Below, piece by piece: positions 45,346-57,200 of a stretch of 64,000 nucleotides of DNA; the first letter of the stretch is position 1, and the number at the start of each line of letters is the position of its first letter. Below the pieces are notes generated by a model. The model saw nothing but the letters and a program-made list of their open reading frames with translations. It was not told where the DNA came from and ran no database searches. The stretch spans positions 11,215,500 through 11,279,499 of the forward strand of contig CALNVZ010003426.1 in assembly GCA_940671915.1 (NCBI GenBank), read 5' to 3'. The DNA comes from Paracentrotus lividus. Lineage: Eukaryota > Echinodermata > Echinoidea > Camarodonta > Echinidae. The translations under genes and the position numbers were made by a program.

Positions 45346-47689
45346 GTTGAAGTTCGTCGAACTGTGTGCGTTTCGAAATGACCGTCCCGAAAGAATGGTT
45401 TAATGGTTTAAGTATGCATTGGTCATCGGAGGCCGTTACCAATAGCAAACAAATGATAAAAATCTTACTAAAACCCCAGGCATATTACAATACTGACTCC
45501 AACACAATAACTCATATGCGTAATCTTCGCTATGTATTATTTCGATGGTTCTGTAGTCACACTGGTGTCCAGTTGTGTCTGTGTAGATTGGTTTTAAAAA
45601 AAGGGCGCGGTATGATAGGTGTACGGACGTTCCAAACAGAATGACCAGTTCGCCCAAAACGGATCGTTCCATAACGTTAAGACCTAACACAACTGAGATG
45701 TGATGACACCTCTCTCTAATCTTAATCATAACCTTAACAATATTCGTAACCCTACACCTACAGGTCAGTGGTATCAGATGTCAGGTTTTGGATACCTAAC
45801 AATAGGTTATAGACCTAAAATCCCTAAACCATAATCGCATAAAAAAATAATGATAATAATAATCAAAATGATTTGGCATCATTCGTCAACCTATAATTCG
45901 AGAAAAGGACACGGTTTGCTTTTAAGGAGGAAAATATAAATGAAATAATAATGATTTTGTCACTTTCTTCTTGTGTATGTGTTTTTGTGTGGGTGTGTGT
46001 GTGTATGTGTGTGTGTGAAAATGTGATAATCTCTTCCAGCTTCTTGGTGCAGGTGACATATTCCAGTCTTCTAAAAGTCTGTTATTCAGTCCAGCATCAA
46101 ACGATATAATCCATATGAGGAAAAAAAACAACAAAAAACAAAAAACAAAAAAACAAAAAACAAAAAACAAAAAACGATACCACAAAAAGCTTGGAGGATG
46201 TCTTACATATCTTACATTACATCTTCTTTCCTGCACCATGAACCATCACCCCATCCCGACTTCCATGAACGTACTACTAGGGAAAGATACAAAGCTACAA
46301 TTATGAATGCAATGCGTGTTCATCCATGAATAACATATATACCCGATACATCTAAAATTTCAAACAGGAAACTCAAACTTTTATCAATCATATTTTTTTG
46401 TTTCATATCATCCTCACATCACTCGACTCTGGAAAATTTCCCCCAAAGCATCGTTCATATCCTTTACAAAATTAAACAGTACTAATGCTTTGATTTTTTT
46501 AAACTCATTTATTTCGCCTTATTTTCACAGAGAAGCTCCATCAGTATTTACAAGGTGCCATGCATGCAATTACAAATGATATTACATAGGCCTAATTAGC
46601 AAATTTACAAAACAGTTACGAACATATATTCAAGTCCAAAGTAAATACAATGATTATTTTTTTATAAAGGAGCTATGACGGTACAGGTATCGGAATAGGT
46701 ACAAGATCAGTGTAATTCTTTAAAACGTCAAATCTATTATAAACTAATTCATCACACAGTCTCAACAATGGTATAAGATGCCATTGCCTCATAATCATAA
46801 ATTGATTAAATTGAAACCAATTCATGAACCCAAAATTATTGTTTTACGCTCACATGTTCCAGAGTGATAACTTATCTTTTGATAAGATACCAACGCCTTT
46901 AAGGATGTCAATTTTTGTAATTCACGCATTTTTGAAAAGTCACTCTCTTTTTCACATGTAAATATACAGTCTATAAAACAAAACATCTATTAATTTATAA
47001 AATTACAATAAAATGTTTTTCATGGTAAGGTTAATAGTCTTTCTGAAATTTGGAACGTAAAAGATGTAAACCAGTTCACGATTACAGACTAGAACATAAA
47101 GTTACAATGTAGAACAAAACAAAGAGATTTGTCCTTACTCATTGTCCAGGCAGGACAAAACTTTGAGAATAGAGTTTTTTTTTAAATTTAGTTGCCATGA
47201 TATGGAACGCTCTTACAAATTATATAAGAGAATATAAATAAAGGAGAACTTTTAGGCTAGCAGTTAAGACAATTCTTCTTGCAGAATATATTCATATGTA
47301 ATTAACTTCATTAACTTCATATGTAAAAAGTGATGTAAAAAGTGTAAATTTGGTAAAACTATGATACAATGATAATATATTTTGTTCTTTACTCACTGTA
47401 TTAAAGTATGTACATATGTTTGACTGGTGTCGTCTTCTAAATATTATACAATTAACAATCTATTATTGGTATCGTTATGTAGGGACTATGTAAGATTAAA
47501 CTTCGATTTCTGAATTGAAAAGTGTTATGCAGCCTACATAGTGTGTTGTATTATATTCCACGTGGTTTCGTTCCACCTGTTATCACATGGACATCATTTG
47601 AATAACGTATTAATGATTCCTCTTCAAATGAGAATGTGGACTATATTCTGACGTGGATCTTGGCTTATAAGCATTGGTACAAGGGGGTC

Positions 47690-47800
47690 TTCCAACGAGT
47701 TCTCGGTCCCACAAGTCCTCGATCCCACGAGGCCGAGTATTTTTCCCACGAGTCCTCGGTCCCACGAGTCCTCGGTCACACGAGGCCGAATTTTCTCATA
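47690..47800. repeat. Cluster of CCCACGAGTCCTCGG units, site 1
   Basis: Units of about 16 bp, TCCCACGAGTCCTCGG and variants (CCCACGAGGCCGAG), are repeated five or six times. The same units occur at 51540-51640. Confidence 0.75.
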
Positions 47801-48671
47801 TCGCATATTTTGTTCATTAGGATGTTTGTCTGCGTCAAAAATTGACAAAATTTATAATGGAAATGTCTCCAATGAAGACTTAATTCATGTTTTGTAAGTT
47901 GTGATTAATACAACGGGCATTGGTTTGCTGCAGCTTTGGTAAATCGGGGCAATATTATGATTCATACTTGAATAGCATTATGCTACCCTGAGGGGGCCCA
48001 CGGGGCACTGGCCCCGGATAGGGGAAAAGGGGCGCCGCAAAGGATGAAAGGAAATAGTAGAGAGAGAGAAAGAGAGAGAGAGAAAGAGGGGAAAGGAGAG
48101 AGAGGGGAAAAAGGGGGTAAGAAGACAAAAAGGAAAAGGGCAAAAAAAAAAAAAAAAAAAGTGGGAAGAAAAGAAGAGCCGAGAGAGAAGAAATATAGCG
48201 AGAACTGCATACCCCTCTATTAGATAAAAGTATTCTAAGCCAATTCATTTTATGTTAAAGATTTGTCCACTCTGCAAATATTATTATATTAAAAATGCAA
48301 TTATAAGTATAAATACAAATACAAATAAAATGTAGGATATATAGACTAATAGAAAATAGAGCTCTATGAAGAAAAAGATTAATAATAATTTCCCTGGAAA
48401 TACTCAAATAAGTATAGGCCTAAAAATACATAAAAATATGATAAAAAAGCAATTAGTCGAGACTATGCATTTACGCCAAGTCTTATTCATTTCTCTCCAG
48501 TTGTTAAGGACCTCCGTTTTCATCAGGGGTATCATTTACAAAAAATATATATCCTGACGAAGACGCAGGTCTGTCGAAAATTTGACATGAAATGAATAAA
48601 GAGAGAGGATTATCCCATGTAAATTTAGAGCGGCATGTTTCCGAACATAATCCAGTGAATACATTATTTTT

Positions 48672-48905
48672 AAACAAAGGTGTTTTTGGCTTGACAATCT
48701 TAAAGCTTACGATTACATAACATCAATCACGACAAAAATGCAATTCACGAGTAGGTTCAAACTATTGTTCTCCATTCTTTAATTACAGGCTTATTGATAC
48801 CTCGTTACTATAAGAACCAAGATATGGTCTATTCTTATAGATTACTGGTGAATGCCGGGCTAACCCAACAGCAGTGAATACAAGGTGAATAGCATCGAGT
48901 GAATA
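48672..48905. repeat. Dispersed repeat, copy A
   Basis: The block from AACAAAGGTGTTTTTGGCTT to AGCAGTGAATACAAGG (about 230 bp) aligns with 61905-62135 at high similarity. It probably marks a mobile element, but no ends were defined. Confidence 0.7.
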
Positions 48906-50449
48906 ACATGCGCATTGCGAAAAGGACATCATATATTATTTGTATTATCTGTATGTGAATTCTATTTAATGAGCAAACTGTAAGAAGCAGATCCGATATA
49001 CCCCGTAAACTGAAGTTTTGATGATAATGCGATCTCCTTCATGTGATATGAATGTGAGTACTCTTTTTGAATTCCTTATTTTTCAGTTCATAGATATCGT
49101 TATTTTTTCACATGGATTAATACTATAATCACCAACGCGAAACAAATTCTGTCTTGCCAAATAAATTAATTTATAAATTGCGTGTGAGTTACTGACAACG
49201 ATAATAGCAACATTAAATAATGAATTCAACTTCTAATTCTAAGAATATATGTGCAACTATTTCGTTTAACATTACTATCTGAAAGAACAGAATCATATTG
49301 GATTAGAGGCGCGATTCGCGGATTTCTGAGGTGGCTCTCAAGAAAGAATATGCGTAGAAAAATCAAAAATAGGAAGGCCTACAACAAACAAGAACAATGA
49401 TGATGCAAGCCATTTGGCGGGGAAGCCGGGGGACAGTGGAGTCAATAAATACCCCTGGAATACCAAATTACTCAAATTGTCAAAATTTCCTAATAGTCCA
49501 ATGTCGGTAACATACTGATCACCAAAAGATTGACGAAACTCATACATTTATTAGCAAAATTCAAAAAACTTAAAAGATGTCAGACATTTTGCGGACATTG
49601 TATATTTATATATCATACATAATATTTATTATATGTAATGTAATGATTATATTATATGATATATTTATATATAATTATATGATATTTATATTATAGATTA
49701 TTATATTATGTTATATATTATATTATATTATATATTTACGCCAGGTGATTACTTTATGCATACATATCATTATATCATCTAGTATGGTAAACTTAAAGAG
49801 AATAGAGGGCGCTAAACCATATCTACTCAAAGCGAACGCTCCCATTTACTTTTTCCTGTTTTTGGCAGTTTTTTCACTTTATTTTATCTTTTTGGGCAGA
49901 GCAATCTACCTTTCAAAGAAATGATCAAATTTGATTGAGTACGCTCACAGTCTGATTTTTTCAGAAATAGGGAATAACTTATTGCAAAAGGGAAAAAAAA
50001 AGTCCTGTCACTTGAATCAATTCGAAAGCCTGGTCAGAATCATATTCCTGTACAATATGGCCAATTTGAGCCAGAAACAGCTCATGCGCTTCAAAAGTCT
50101 TGCTCCTCAATGACGCATAATTATATTACACTTTAATGATCACACGGTTTTTAAAAGGTTGAATTCTCAGCTTCCATTATGGTATATTATTTTAATTGGT
50201 CTAAAAAAAGTCTGTCACTTTGAACCTATTATAAGAGGATTTTTTTTCTCGATTGGTCAATGTTTAACGCAAATCACATGCATATCGCATAGAAAATAAT
50301 GCGAACGGCGTCTTTGGCGAGAGATCTCTTGGTTGGAGAGCATCAATCTATGTAAAATACAGTGTTCTGATTACAACTTCAGCACAAATCCATGTTATAA
50401 GGCTTTCCAAAATGTCTTTTTTCCTCCATCTGGTCTGAAGCATCTCTAA

Positions 50450-50617
50450 TTAAAACCATGAGAAAAAGTTCATAAATTCTTTCACCTCCTCCAGTATTTG
50501 CTCCATCACCGGACAGGCGATACCATTCGAATGCAGGGAAGTCTTCTTACGCGAGTTTTTGTATTGCAGCCAGCTGTATAGATTCTGCGCTTCTCGGCCC
50601 GTATTTCCAACGTCTCT
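50450..50617 (-). other. Short open frame of unknown nature
   Basis: A minus-strand frame of 55 codons, stop at 50450-50452, contains REAQNLYSWLQYKNSRKKTS and then LHSNGIACPVMEQILEEVKE. Composition and helix-like spacing look protein-like, but I do not recognise the family, there is no upstream ATG and no confident splice acceptor. It could be a gene or transposase remnant, or chance. Confidence 0.25.
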
Positions 50618-51124
50618 TTATTGCGTCTGGCCTCTTAGATAATGGACGCGCCTTGTTTATATTACGATTTAATGCCACACATTGGTAAACGTTTACTTTT
50701 ACATTTTACATAGATAGAATTGAATGATGCGCCCAAATTTTTACGTAACAAAGATATATGTGTACTAAGGTTGCAGGTTTGCAAATTCGAATATCTAGAT
50801 GAATATTACATCTGTCTTTGTTTACATTATATTACGGTTTAAGCGCTCTGCACTTATGCAACATTATTGGAAGACGAAAGAAGAAGAAAAGTAAACAATA
50901 CATTATGATTTTGGTATAAGAGAATAACAAAGAACGGAAGATAAAACGAAAAACGTTAATATATTTGCTCTCAATTATTCAAATATATTTCTTTCATTTT
51001 TTATAGTAATATATACATGTAATAAATGTTAATTGTTAATTTTTTTTCCTTCGGTCTCAAAAGAGTCATCATGGACAGTCATAGGGTATGGTTAGGGGTC
51101 AATCGGCCTGCTCGTCTATTTTAT

Positions 51125-51165
51125 TTCATTTTTTTTTTCTTTTTTTTTTTTTTTTTTTTTTTGGC
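51125..51165. repeat. Poly-T tract
   Basis: Long T run next to a short G run. Confidence 0.9.
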
Positions 51166-51286
51166 TAGGGGGGGGGGCCTGCATCCGCGCCTGCAAATAT
51201 GACCAGTTGTGTGCCGTAACAAGGTTGGTCAGCCTTGTATGATTCATTTCATTCATTACCTTTTTTCTTTTCTTTTTTTTCTACAG

Positions 51287-51520
51287 GATTCTCACAAATT
51301 ATGGTGTGGGCTCCACCAAACTGGAAGGGAAAATGGGGGACCGTTTGTTTGGACTGACGGGACACCAGTTGATTATTATCTTGGAGACCAAATGAACAAA
51401 TAACGAATTTAATGTTTTACCTTTGCATGGCATACTTGGCGAAAAATCATGGATCGACATCCCTTGTACCAGTGGGTTTATCAATAGCTTTATGTGCAAA
51501 ATACCATTATCGTATAGTGA
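51287..51520 (+). pseudogene. Orphan second half of a C-type lectin domain (decayed)
   Basis: After a good acceptor (ttttctacag) the frame reads DSHKLWCGLHQTGRENGGPF then VWTDGTPVDYYLGD, the W-x-DGTPVxY motif of C-type lectin domains. About 50 bases on, in another frame, GEKSWIDIPCTSGFINSFMC and KIPL supply the end of the same domain. A stop (TAA at about 51401) and a frame change separate the two parts, so the exon is broken unless there is an assembly error. Closest relative in the window is the minus-strand lectin exon at 59640-59876 (WTDGTPVNY, WIDMPC). No first-half exon was found upstream. Confidence 0.65.
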
Positions 51521-51539
51521 TTCGTAGTACCGTGTACCG

Positions 51540-51640
51540 GGGAGGGTCCAGAGTCCTCGGTCCTACGAGTCCTCGATCCACGATCCGAGGTACCACGATT
51601 CAGAGAATTTTCCACGAGTCCTCGGTCCCACGAGTCCGTC
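51540..51640. repeat. Cluster of CCCACGAGTCCTCGG units, site 2
   Basis: CCTACGAGTCCTCGATC and TTTTCCACGAGTCCTCGGTC and variants, directly downstream of the decayed lectin exon; same unit as at 47690-47800. Confidence 0.72.
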
Positions 51641-52059
51641 TCCGCAAAATGAGATGCCACTTTATTCGCCATGCTAGTGCCTATGGTATTAACCACAACT
51701 AAATTAATTATGCTGACGAATACACTTTTCAAAATGAATACACTTTTCAAAATGTTTCATCGATGTTGGAAACATCCTGATAAGAGAAAATATGGATGGT
51801 GTTTCTTTTTAAAGAATGTAGTTCTTTGGTTTTACATGAAAAATTAAGATTTACATCCTTCAGAAATCCTAAATACATCCTTATCAAATAATTTACATTC
51901 AAATCTAATCTCGAATTTGAGAAATCCTAATTCATGAATCCCGAACAGGGGCATCGCTCAATTCAAAAGGTGGGGGATGGCATGTACAATCACCCCCCCC
52001 CCAACTTTCGCGGGTGATATGTATTTTTTTAAAGCTGAAATGGGCTTTCCACACTCGTT

Positions 52060-53490
52060 TCAGGCCCGTAACTAGAATTTTTACGGGGGGGTTCGAAATC
52101 TGAAAAAGTGGACCTTTTTCAAGGCTATTTTTTCGAGCGCGAAGCACGAACCGAAAATTTTGAGTTAAACTTGGAGTAAACTATGCATTATCATGATTAT
52201 AGACTCTATTTAGTATCCACGAGCATGAAGCTCAAAACTGGGGTTAATTGTGCATTATAGACCTTACTTATAGTATCCGCGAGCGCGAAGCGCGAGCTGA
52301 AAATTTTAGGAATCTTAATGGCTTTTATTGTTTATTTTTCATTTAGTAATGAATATAAAGGAATGCGAGCGCGAAGCCGAGCTCAAAAGTTTGAGACAAA
52401 AATTGGACTTAATTATGCAATATAGAGCCCATTTAGTATCCACGGCTGAAAGTTTTGAGCTAAAATTGTGCCTTATAGACTCTTATAGGATCCATGTTGA
52501 AGATACATAATAATCTTGGCTCATTAATAATCTTTGCTATGAATATTTTGTGGCTGCAGGCCCCTAGCCCACCCCAATCTACCCCAAACACAATTACACC
52601 AATTCTTTTGACAAGTTTGTCTCCAGCAGAGGGCACTTGATCCAAGTTTTTTTTTAAATATTAATTGTTTGTTAATTTTAACAGTGCAGGGCCGCAAAGC
52701 GACCGAGCAGGAAAATTTGGGGTTTTAAAGACATAATGAAGTAAAGAAAGGGGCACTTTTTAATATAGTAAGTGACACTTTTTAAGAAATTGTCCATGGG
52801 ACTTTTTTAAAGAGTATGAAAGCTTTCTTTTAGTATAAAAATGGCAAGAAAAGGGGCACTTTAAGAGTGCATAAAAAGTGGGGGCACTGTGCCCCCTGCC
52901 CCCCCGGTTCCCGACTCTGTTAGACCCCAATACCCTCAAAGCGCTAAGCGCGAGTAGAAAACTTTGAGCTCAAAATTGTAGTTTATTGTGCATTATGTAC
53001 CCTATTTAGTATCCGCGAGCACGAAGCGCGAGCCGAAAAATTAGGATTTTAAAGACATATGGAGTGACAAGGGGCCATTTTAGTATTAAAAGTGCCCCCT
53101 TTTTAAACAGAAATTGTCCACGGGACTTTTCAAAACTCTGAAAGGCTTCTTTTAGTATAAAGATGACACTTTTTTTAGCTAAGAAGAGGGACACTCTTTC
53201 GTCATGAATAGGGGCACTTTTTGGGTGGATGAAAGAGTGGGGGTCACTGTGCCCCCTGCCCCCCCCCCCGGTTCCACCGTCTCTGCAACTAAGCATTATT
53301 TGTGTAAGTTTCCTAAATTTGAAGATAACAGCATTTAAAAAATATATAAAATAGAACACAAATGCAAACGAAAACATTCTTGCGAAATGGTTTAAGTGTG
53401 ATTCTTGCGTAATTTTTCTGAAAAACATGATTATCATCCCCAAAATAAAAATTTTGCGAGCGCAAAGCGCGAGCGAAAGGTTTTACATAC
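52060..53490. repeat. Degenerate array of GCGAGCGCGAAGCGCGAGC units
   Basis: The near-palindromic unit GCGAGCGCGAAGCGCGAGC occurs in variants at about 52133, 52279, 52364, 52937, 53012 and 53455. Each is usually followed by GAAAATTTTGAG and a block like TTAATTGTGCATTATAGACC or CTATTTAGTATCC. A second motif, GGGGCACTTTTT with GGGGCACTGTGCCCCCTGCC, occurs twice (about 52865 and 53240). No gene. Confidence 0.7.
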
Positions 53491-53696
53491 ATGTAGTGGG
53501 ACTGAAAGGAAAGTGTTTTAATCTTCCTTTCTTGTATATCTATTCAGAATCTGCTGCATTTCTGCATTTTTTGGTCAAGCGGACCCTGCTCGCCTGCGGG
53601 GGGTTCGTTCGAACCCCCCGAACCACCCCCCCCCTCCCTGGCTACGGGCCTGCGTTTTTCTTCCATGGTACTCTAACAATTTTCGCTCGAGCTTAT

Positions 53697-53746
53697 TATG
53701 TTATTTTATTTATTATATTATTATTATCATATTATTATTATTATTA

Positions 53747-53817
<71 letters not shown>

Positions 53818-53822
53818 CAAAA
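53697..53822. repeat. (ATT)n microsatellite
   Basis: TTATTATTATTA tract left of the assembly gap. Confidence 0.95.
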
Positions 53823-53943
53823 TCCAGATTATTTATTATTATCTATTATATTTTTAAAAAACATAGAGTTTCACCTATTGGCAGTCATCAAACAAAAAAA
53901 CAAATAGTCGGGATATATGCATTTACGCCAAAGTTCTTTATTC

Positions 53944-53968
53944 NNNNNNNNNNNNNNNNNNNNNNNNN
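53944..53968. other. Assembly gap (25 N)
   Basis: Run of N. The 35 bp just before it resemble 48455-48495, so the gap probably results from repeat collapse. Confidence 0.99.
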
Positions 53969-54529
53969 TTTATCTTGACTGTGTGCTCACTCTATCCTGA
54001 CTGCACAGATTATTCATTTTTCATTACAGAAAGGTCTGTCAATGGCAATTTACTCTTTGATGTGTACTCATTCGTGCATTACTTGACGAGTCAATCTAAT
54101 TTTCATACAAAATGTAGTCAACATGTGTAACAACATTCCTGCCAAGTTATTAAGCGGAAGACATTTTCGTTAATAAGTTATGCTATTTTATTCATGATGG
54201 AGTTGCTTTTTGTCAGCTTTTGTTGTTTCAATTTCATCCCCACCCTGGCACAATTCGAAATTTGCATCTTCACAAACAATGCGTCGTGTTCATCCAAGCG
54301 TAAAGACATACCACACAAAAATGGTACCAGAAGATGCGGGAGGAGTTACTCTTTCAGAATATGAAAAATAATTTAGGGTTTATAAATTTGTTTTCTTTTT
54401 TATTGACATTTTTCTAGCTGTAAATTTTTTTTTGACTCACTCGGTGTAATACACTGTCCGTCATAAAGGTGGAATATTGCCGCTATAGCGACATGATTTT
54501 GCTCTGATTTTAATTTCTTGAATATGTTG

Positions 54530-55450
54530 TCCCTGGTTTTACTTTTTTGGAACCTGGCTATATCTTGGACATTCTCCCAACCCTTCGCGTGGACCTTTTT
54601 CCAAAAACGTTTTGTCAGCCCCCGTGATGCCCATTTTTGTCATTTTTTTTTCATTTTTGGGCCCCTTTTTGTTTTCCCGGCCGAAGTCCTACCCCCAGGA
54701 AACGCGACTGAGGTGTACTGTTTTATATTGTTCTTTAAGTTAAATCTATATTTCTGGGGACAGGCTAAGGTCTCTTGTCTAGGGGAGGGTTTGAAGTAAA
54801 AAAATGACATTGGTGAAAATTCGGAATATTTTATTTCATCTTTATGCTGAAAACAAAAGAAAATCATTTCCCCTTAAATTTTGTTTAGCCTTGATGACAA
54901 GGCTCTAAATAGTCATTATTGATAATATTTTATTTTATATTCTTGTGTTTAGTGTTGGTACAATACAATTTGAGGGAAGATGAGAAGGAAAAATTTCCAT
55001 TCTGGTGTATATAAATGAATGAAGTAAGTAATTGAACAGCTCATTCCAAATAAATTTTGACCCCTCCCCCTAGAATCTAAAAATGTCAGTCTCGAAGCCG
55101 TTAACCACTAATCACTTTTAGCGCAATTAAATTTAAAAATGAAACAATAACCAATATTCTCCACCTCAGAACGGTGTTTGTGCTTGTGGGGGCAAACTTT
55201 TTGGATAGGACTTTGAAAGGAATCTTGATGCGGCTCCGCCACTTTAATTCATTATAATGTATTTACAAAAAAAAAAAAATGTGAAAACAAAAAAAAGGGC
55301 CCTCCAAAAGTATAAGAAAAAATGACCGAAAAAAAAGCCATCTTCTCGCACAAGGGTGTTAAACAAAACTTTGTCGACACCAGAAAAATCCCCGGGGAAA
55401 GGGTTGAATTGGAGAAATCGTACCAAGATTATAACCCTTAGGCTCCTAGA
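54530..55450. repeat. Inverted repeat pair (about 54530-54670 and 55285-55450)
   Basis: The left arm (CTCCCAACCCTTCGCG, CAAAAACGTTTTGTC, TTTGGGCCCCTTTTT) is mirrored in the right arm (AAAAAAAGGGCCCTCC, AAACAAAACTTTGTCG, GGGAAAGGGTTGAATTGGAG). About 30% divergence by eye; the stretch between is non-coding. Confidence 0.5.
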
Positions 55451-55499
55451 AAGTGAAAAGCCGCGCGCGGAGGGACCAAAGCACATTTCAAGACAATAA

Positions 55500-56339
55500 T
55501 AACGGCTCCTATCTAAATCGTTTGCGGAGGCGCGAGAGCGTGGAATGCTTCGTTTGAGCTCAGAAAAAAATTATTTCTACCTTAAATATGACGAAACACG
55601 GACTGGGTGTATAATAGTATTATATAATATATCATTACATTAATTAATATTTAGTAACATACAATTTATTATCAGTCGTGAATATGAAATACATATTATA
55701 ATATAATCCAGTACAATACTATTAATAAATATATGTATGATATATATTATATATGCAGTTGTCCGCAAAATGGGTGCGGAGCGAGTCGTTCGTGTTTGAA
55801 TTCGCATTTAATAATGATAGTTTCGTCTATATCTTCTGGTGATCAGTCTGTACCGACATATATTTGGAACTATTGGAAATTTGACATTTTGAAAAGTTAA
55901 TTATGGTTAGGTATCCAACAGAGTGTTTTATTTTATTGGTACAGATTTACGAAAACGTCATGCTCATAAGACATACCCTAAAGGTGTGCCAGAAGTATAA
56001 CATTAATATTATACCTTCAATATGACCCTTTTTGTACCTCAACCATGTACAAACACACGCAACATGATTGATCTTCTATGCATCACCACCCCAAGTTTGT
56101 TGCCATTTGAAATCAGCAGTTGCCAAATCATGGTCCTCATAAAGGCTCCTTAGCAAGTAAAGGTAACCCGCCGTCCACACAGTGCTATTCATTTAGCAGC
56201 GAATGGGCCCACAAGACGGCGGCGCGGGGGGGGGGGCCGGGGGGGGCGGGGGGGGTGTATTGGTTGTATGGCGGAAAACCCCAAATTTGCCTCAAAGCCC
56301 ACAATGGGCTGACACTACTCGTATATGGCTTTATCGAAA
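55500..56339. other. Non-coding stretch
   Basis: AT-rich DNA with a G-rich tract at 56225-56258 (GGGGGG runs). No gene or clear repeat ends seen. Confidence 0.5.
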
Positions 56340-57200
56340 TTCATCAGCGAATTTAGCATCAGGGCCATTTTGGAAGTACTACAGACTGTTTCAAAAAGAA
56401 TGGTACATAATGGTAAAAGAATAATAATGTTTCCTAACGTAGTGACAATCATTCTGAAATAAGGTACTGTATTGTGGTCCAATTTAAAAAAAAGTGTGCG
56501 AAGAGGAGGTGATCGATATTACACACATTTTATTTATCCGGAAGCGCATGAATTCGTGGCTACTATGCGCAAAATGTAAAAATAGATCCATATGGCAAAG
56601 CAGTGCGCCAAACAGATTATTCTTGATTATAAGAAAGTGATCATATCTCAAGATCTACAACACCAAATGAGTTAAGAAAAATAAATAAATGTTATAAGAA
56701 TTGTCTGATGTTTCCTCCTTTATAGGAAATATTGAAGATACTCTATTCAGATGGTGATTAATTTGCTCGGCAGCAACTTCACGATGCATTGCTTGGCAAA
56801 ATCTTTGCAGGCCCTCTATCCCCAAATATAACAAAAACAAACAAAAAAAACCGATGACTTGCGAAGCATCACTTCGTTTGAGCATGCGCAGAATGCGCGC
56901 TTTGTCCCTTATGAAGGCAATTCGAGAGAAACACGAACCCGCCCGATGATCTGTTGAAGGCAACACGACGTCGTGACGCCTGTTCAATGCCATCCATGAA
57001 GCATCGTAGTATAGTCGAATTGTCTTATTGAGACATATTGAATTCTTAAAGTGTCATCTTTCCAACCTCATTTCTTTCAACCTGTAAATGAAAATGAAAT
57101 GTAATATGTAATTTCAAAATCCATTTTGTCGAAGCTAAGGCAAAAATAATTTTCTCCCCAGAGAGGCCTTCTATTTCATCCATCTTTGAGATCTTAACGT
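56340..57200. repeat. Left arm of a large inverted duplication
   Basis: Segments GGGCCATTTTGGAAGTACTA, GCTCGGCAGCAACTTCAC, CAACACGACGTCGTGACGCC and AACCTCATTTCTTTCAACCT all recur, complementary and in reverse order, in 58260-59250. The arm contains one copy of the CAGTCTG MITE (56380-56755). Confidence 0.75.

Larger units (their letters stand above)
45900..51200. other. Gene-poor region
   Basis: Contains TG/CA and AAAAAC simple repeats (45975-46020, 46110-46170), the CCCACGAGTCC repeat cluster at 47690-47800, a purine-rich tract (48045-48180), the shared repeat at 48672-48905 and AT-rich simple DNA (49600-49740). The remaining stretches show nothing I recognise. Confidence 0.55.

Noticed and set aside
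45922-46239. 105-codon minus-strand frame with hydrophobic run
   Set aside because: Its hydrophobic part is the translation of an AAAAAC simple repeat.
48545-48590. Hammerhead-ribozyme-like core (CTGACGA ... GAAA)
   Set aside because: Stem II pairing is imperfect and I could not form convincing stems I and III, so a chance match or a retroelement tail is as likely.
53427-53978. 183-codon frame
   Set aside because: Runs through an ATT microsatellite and the N gap; no protein character.
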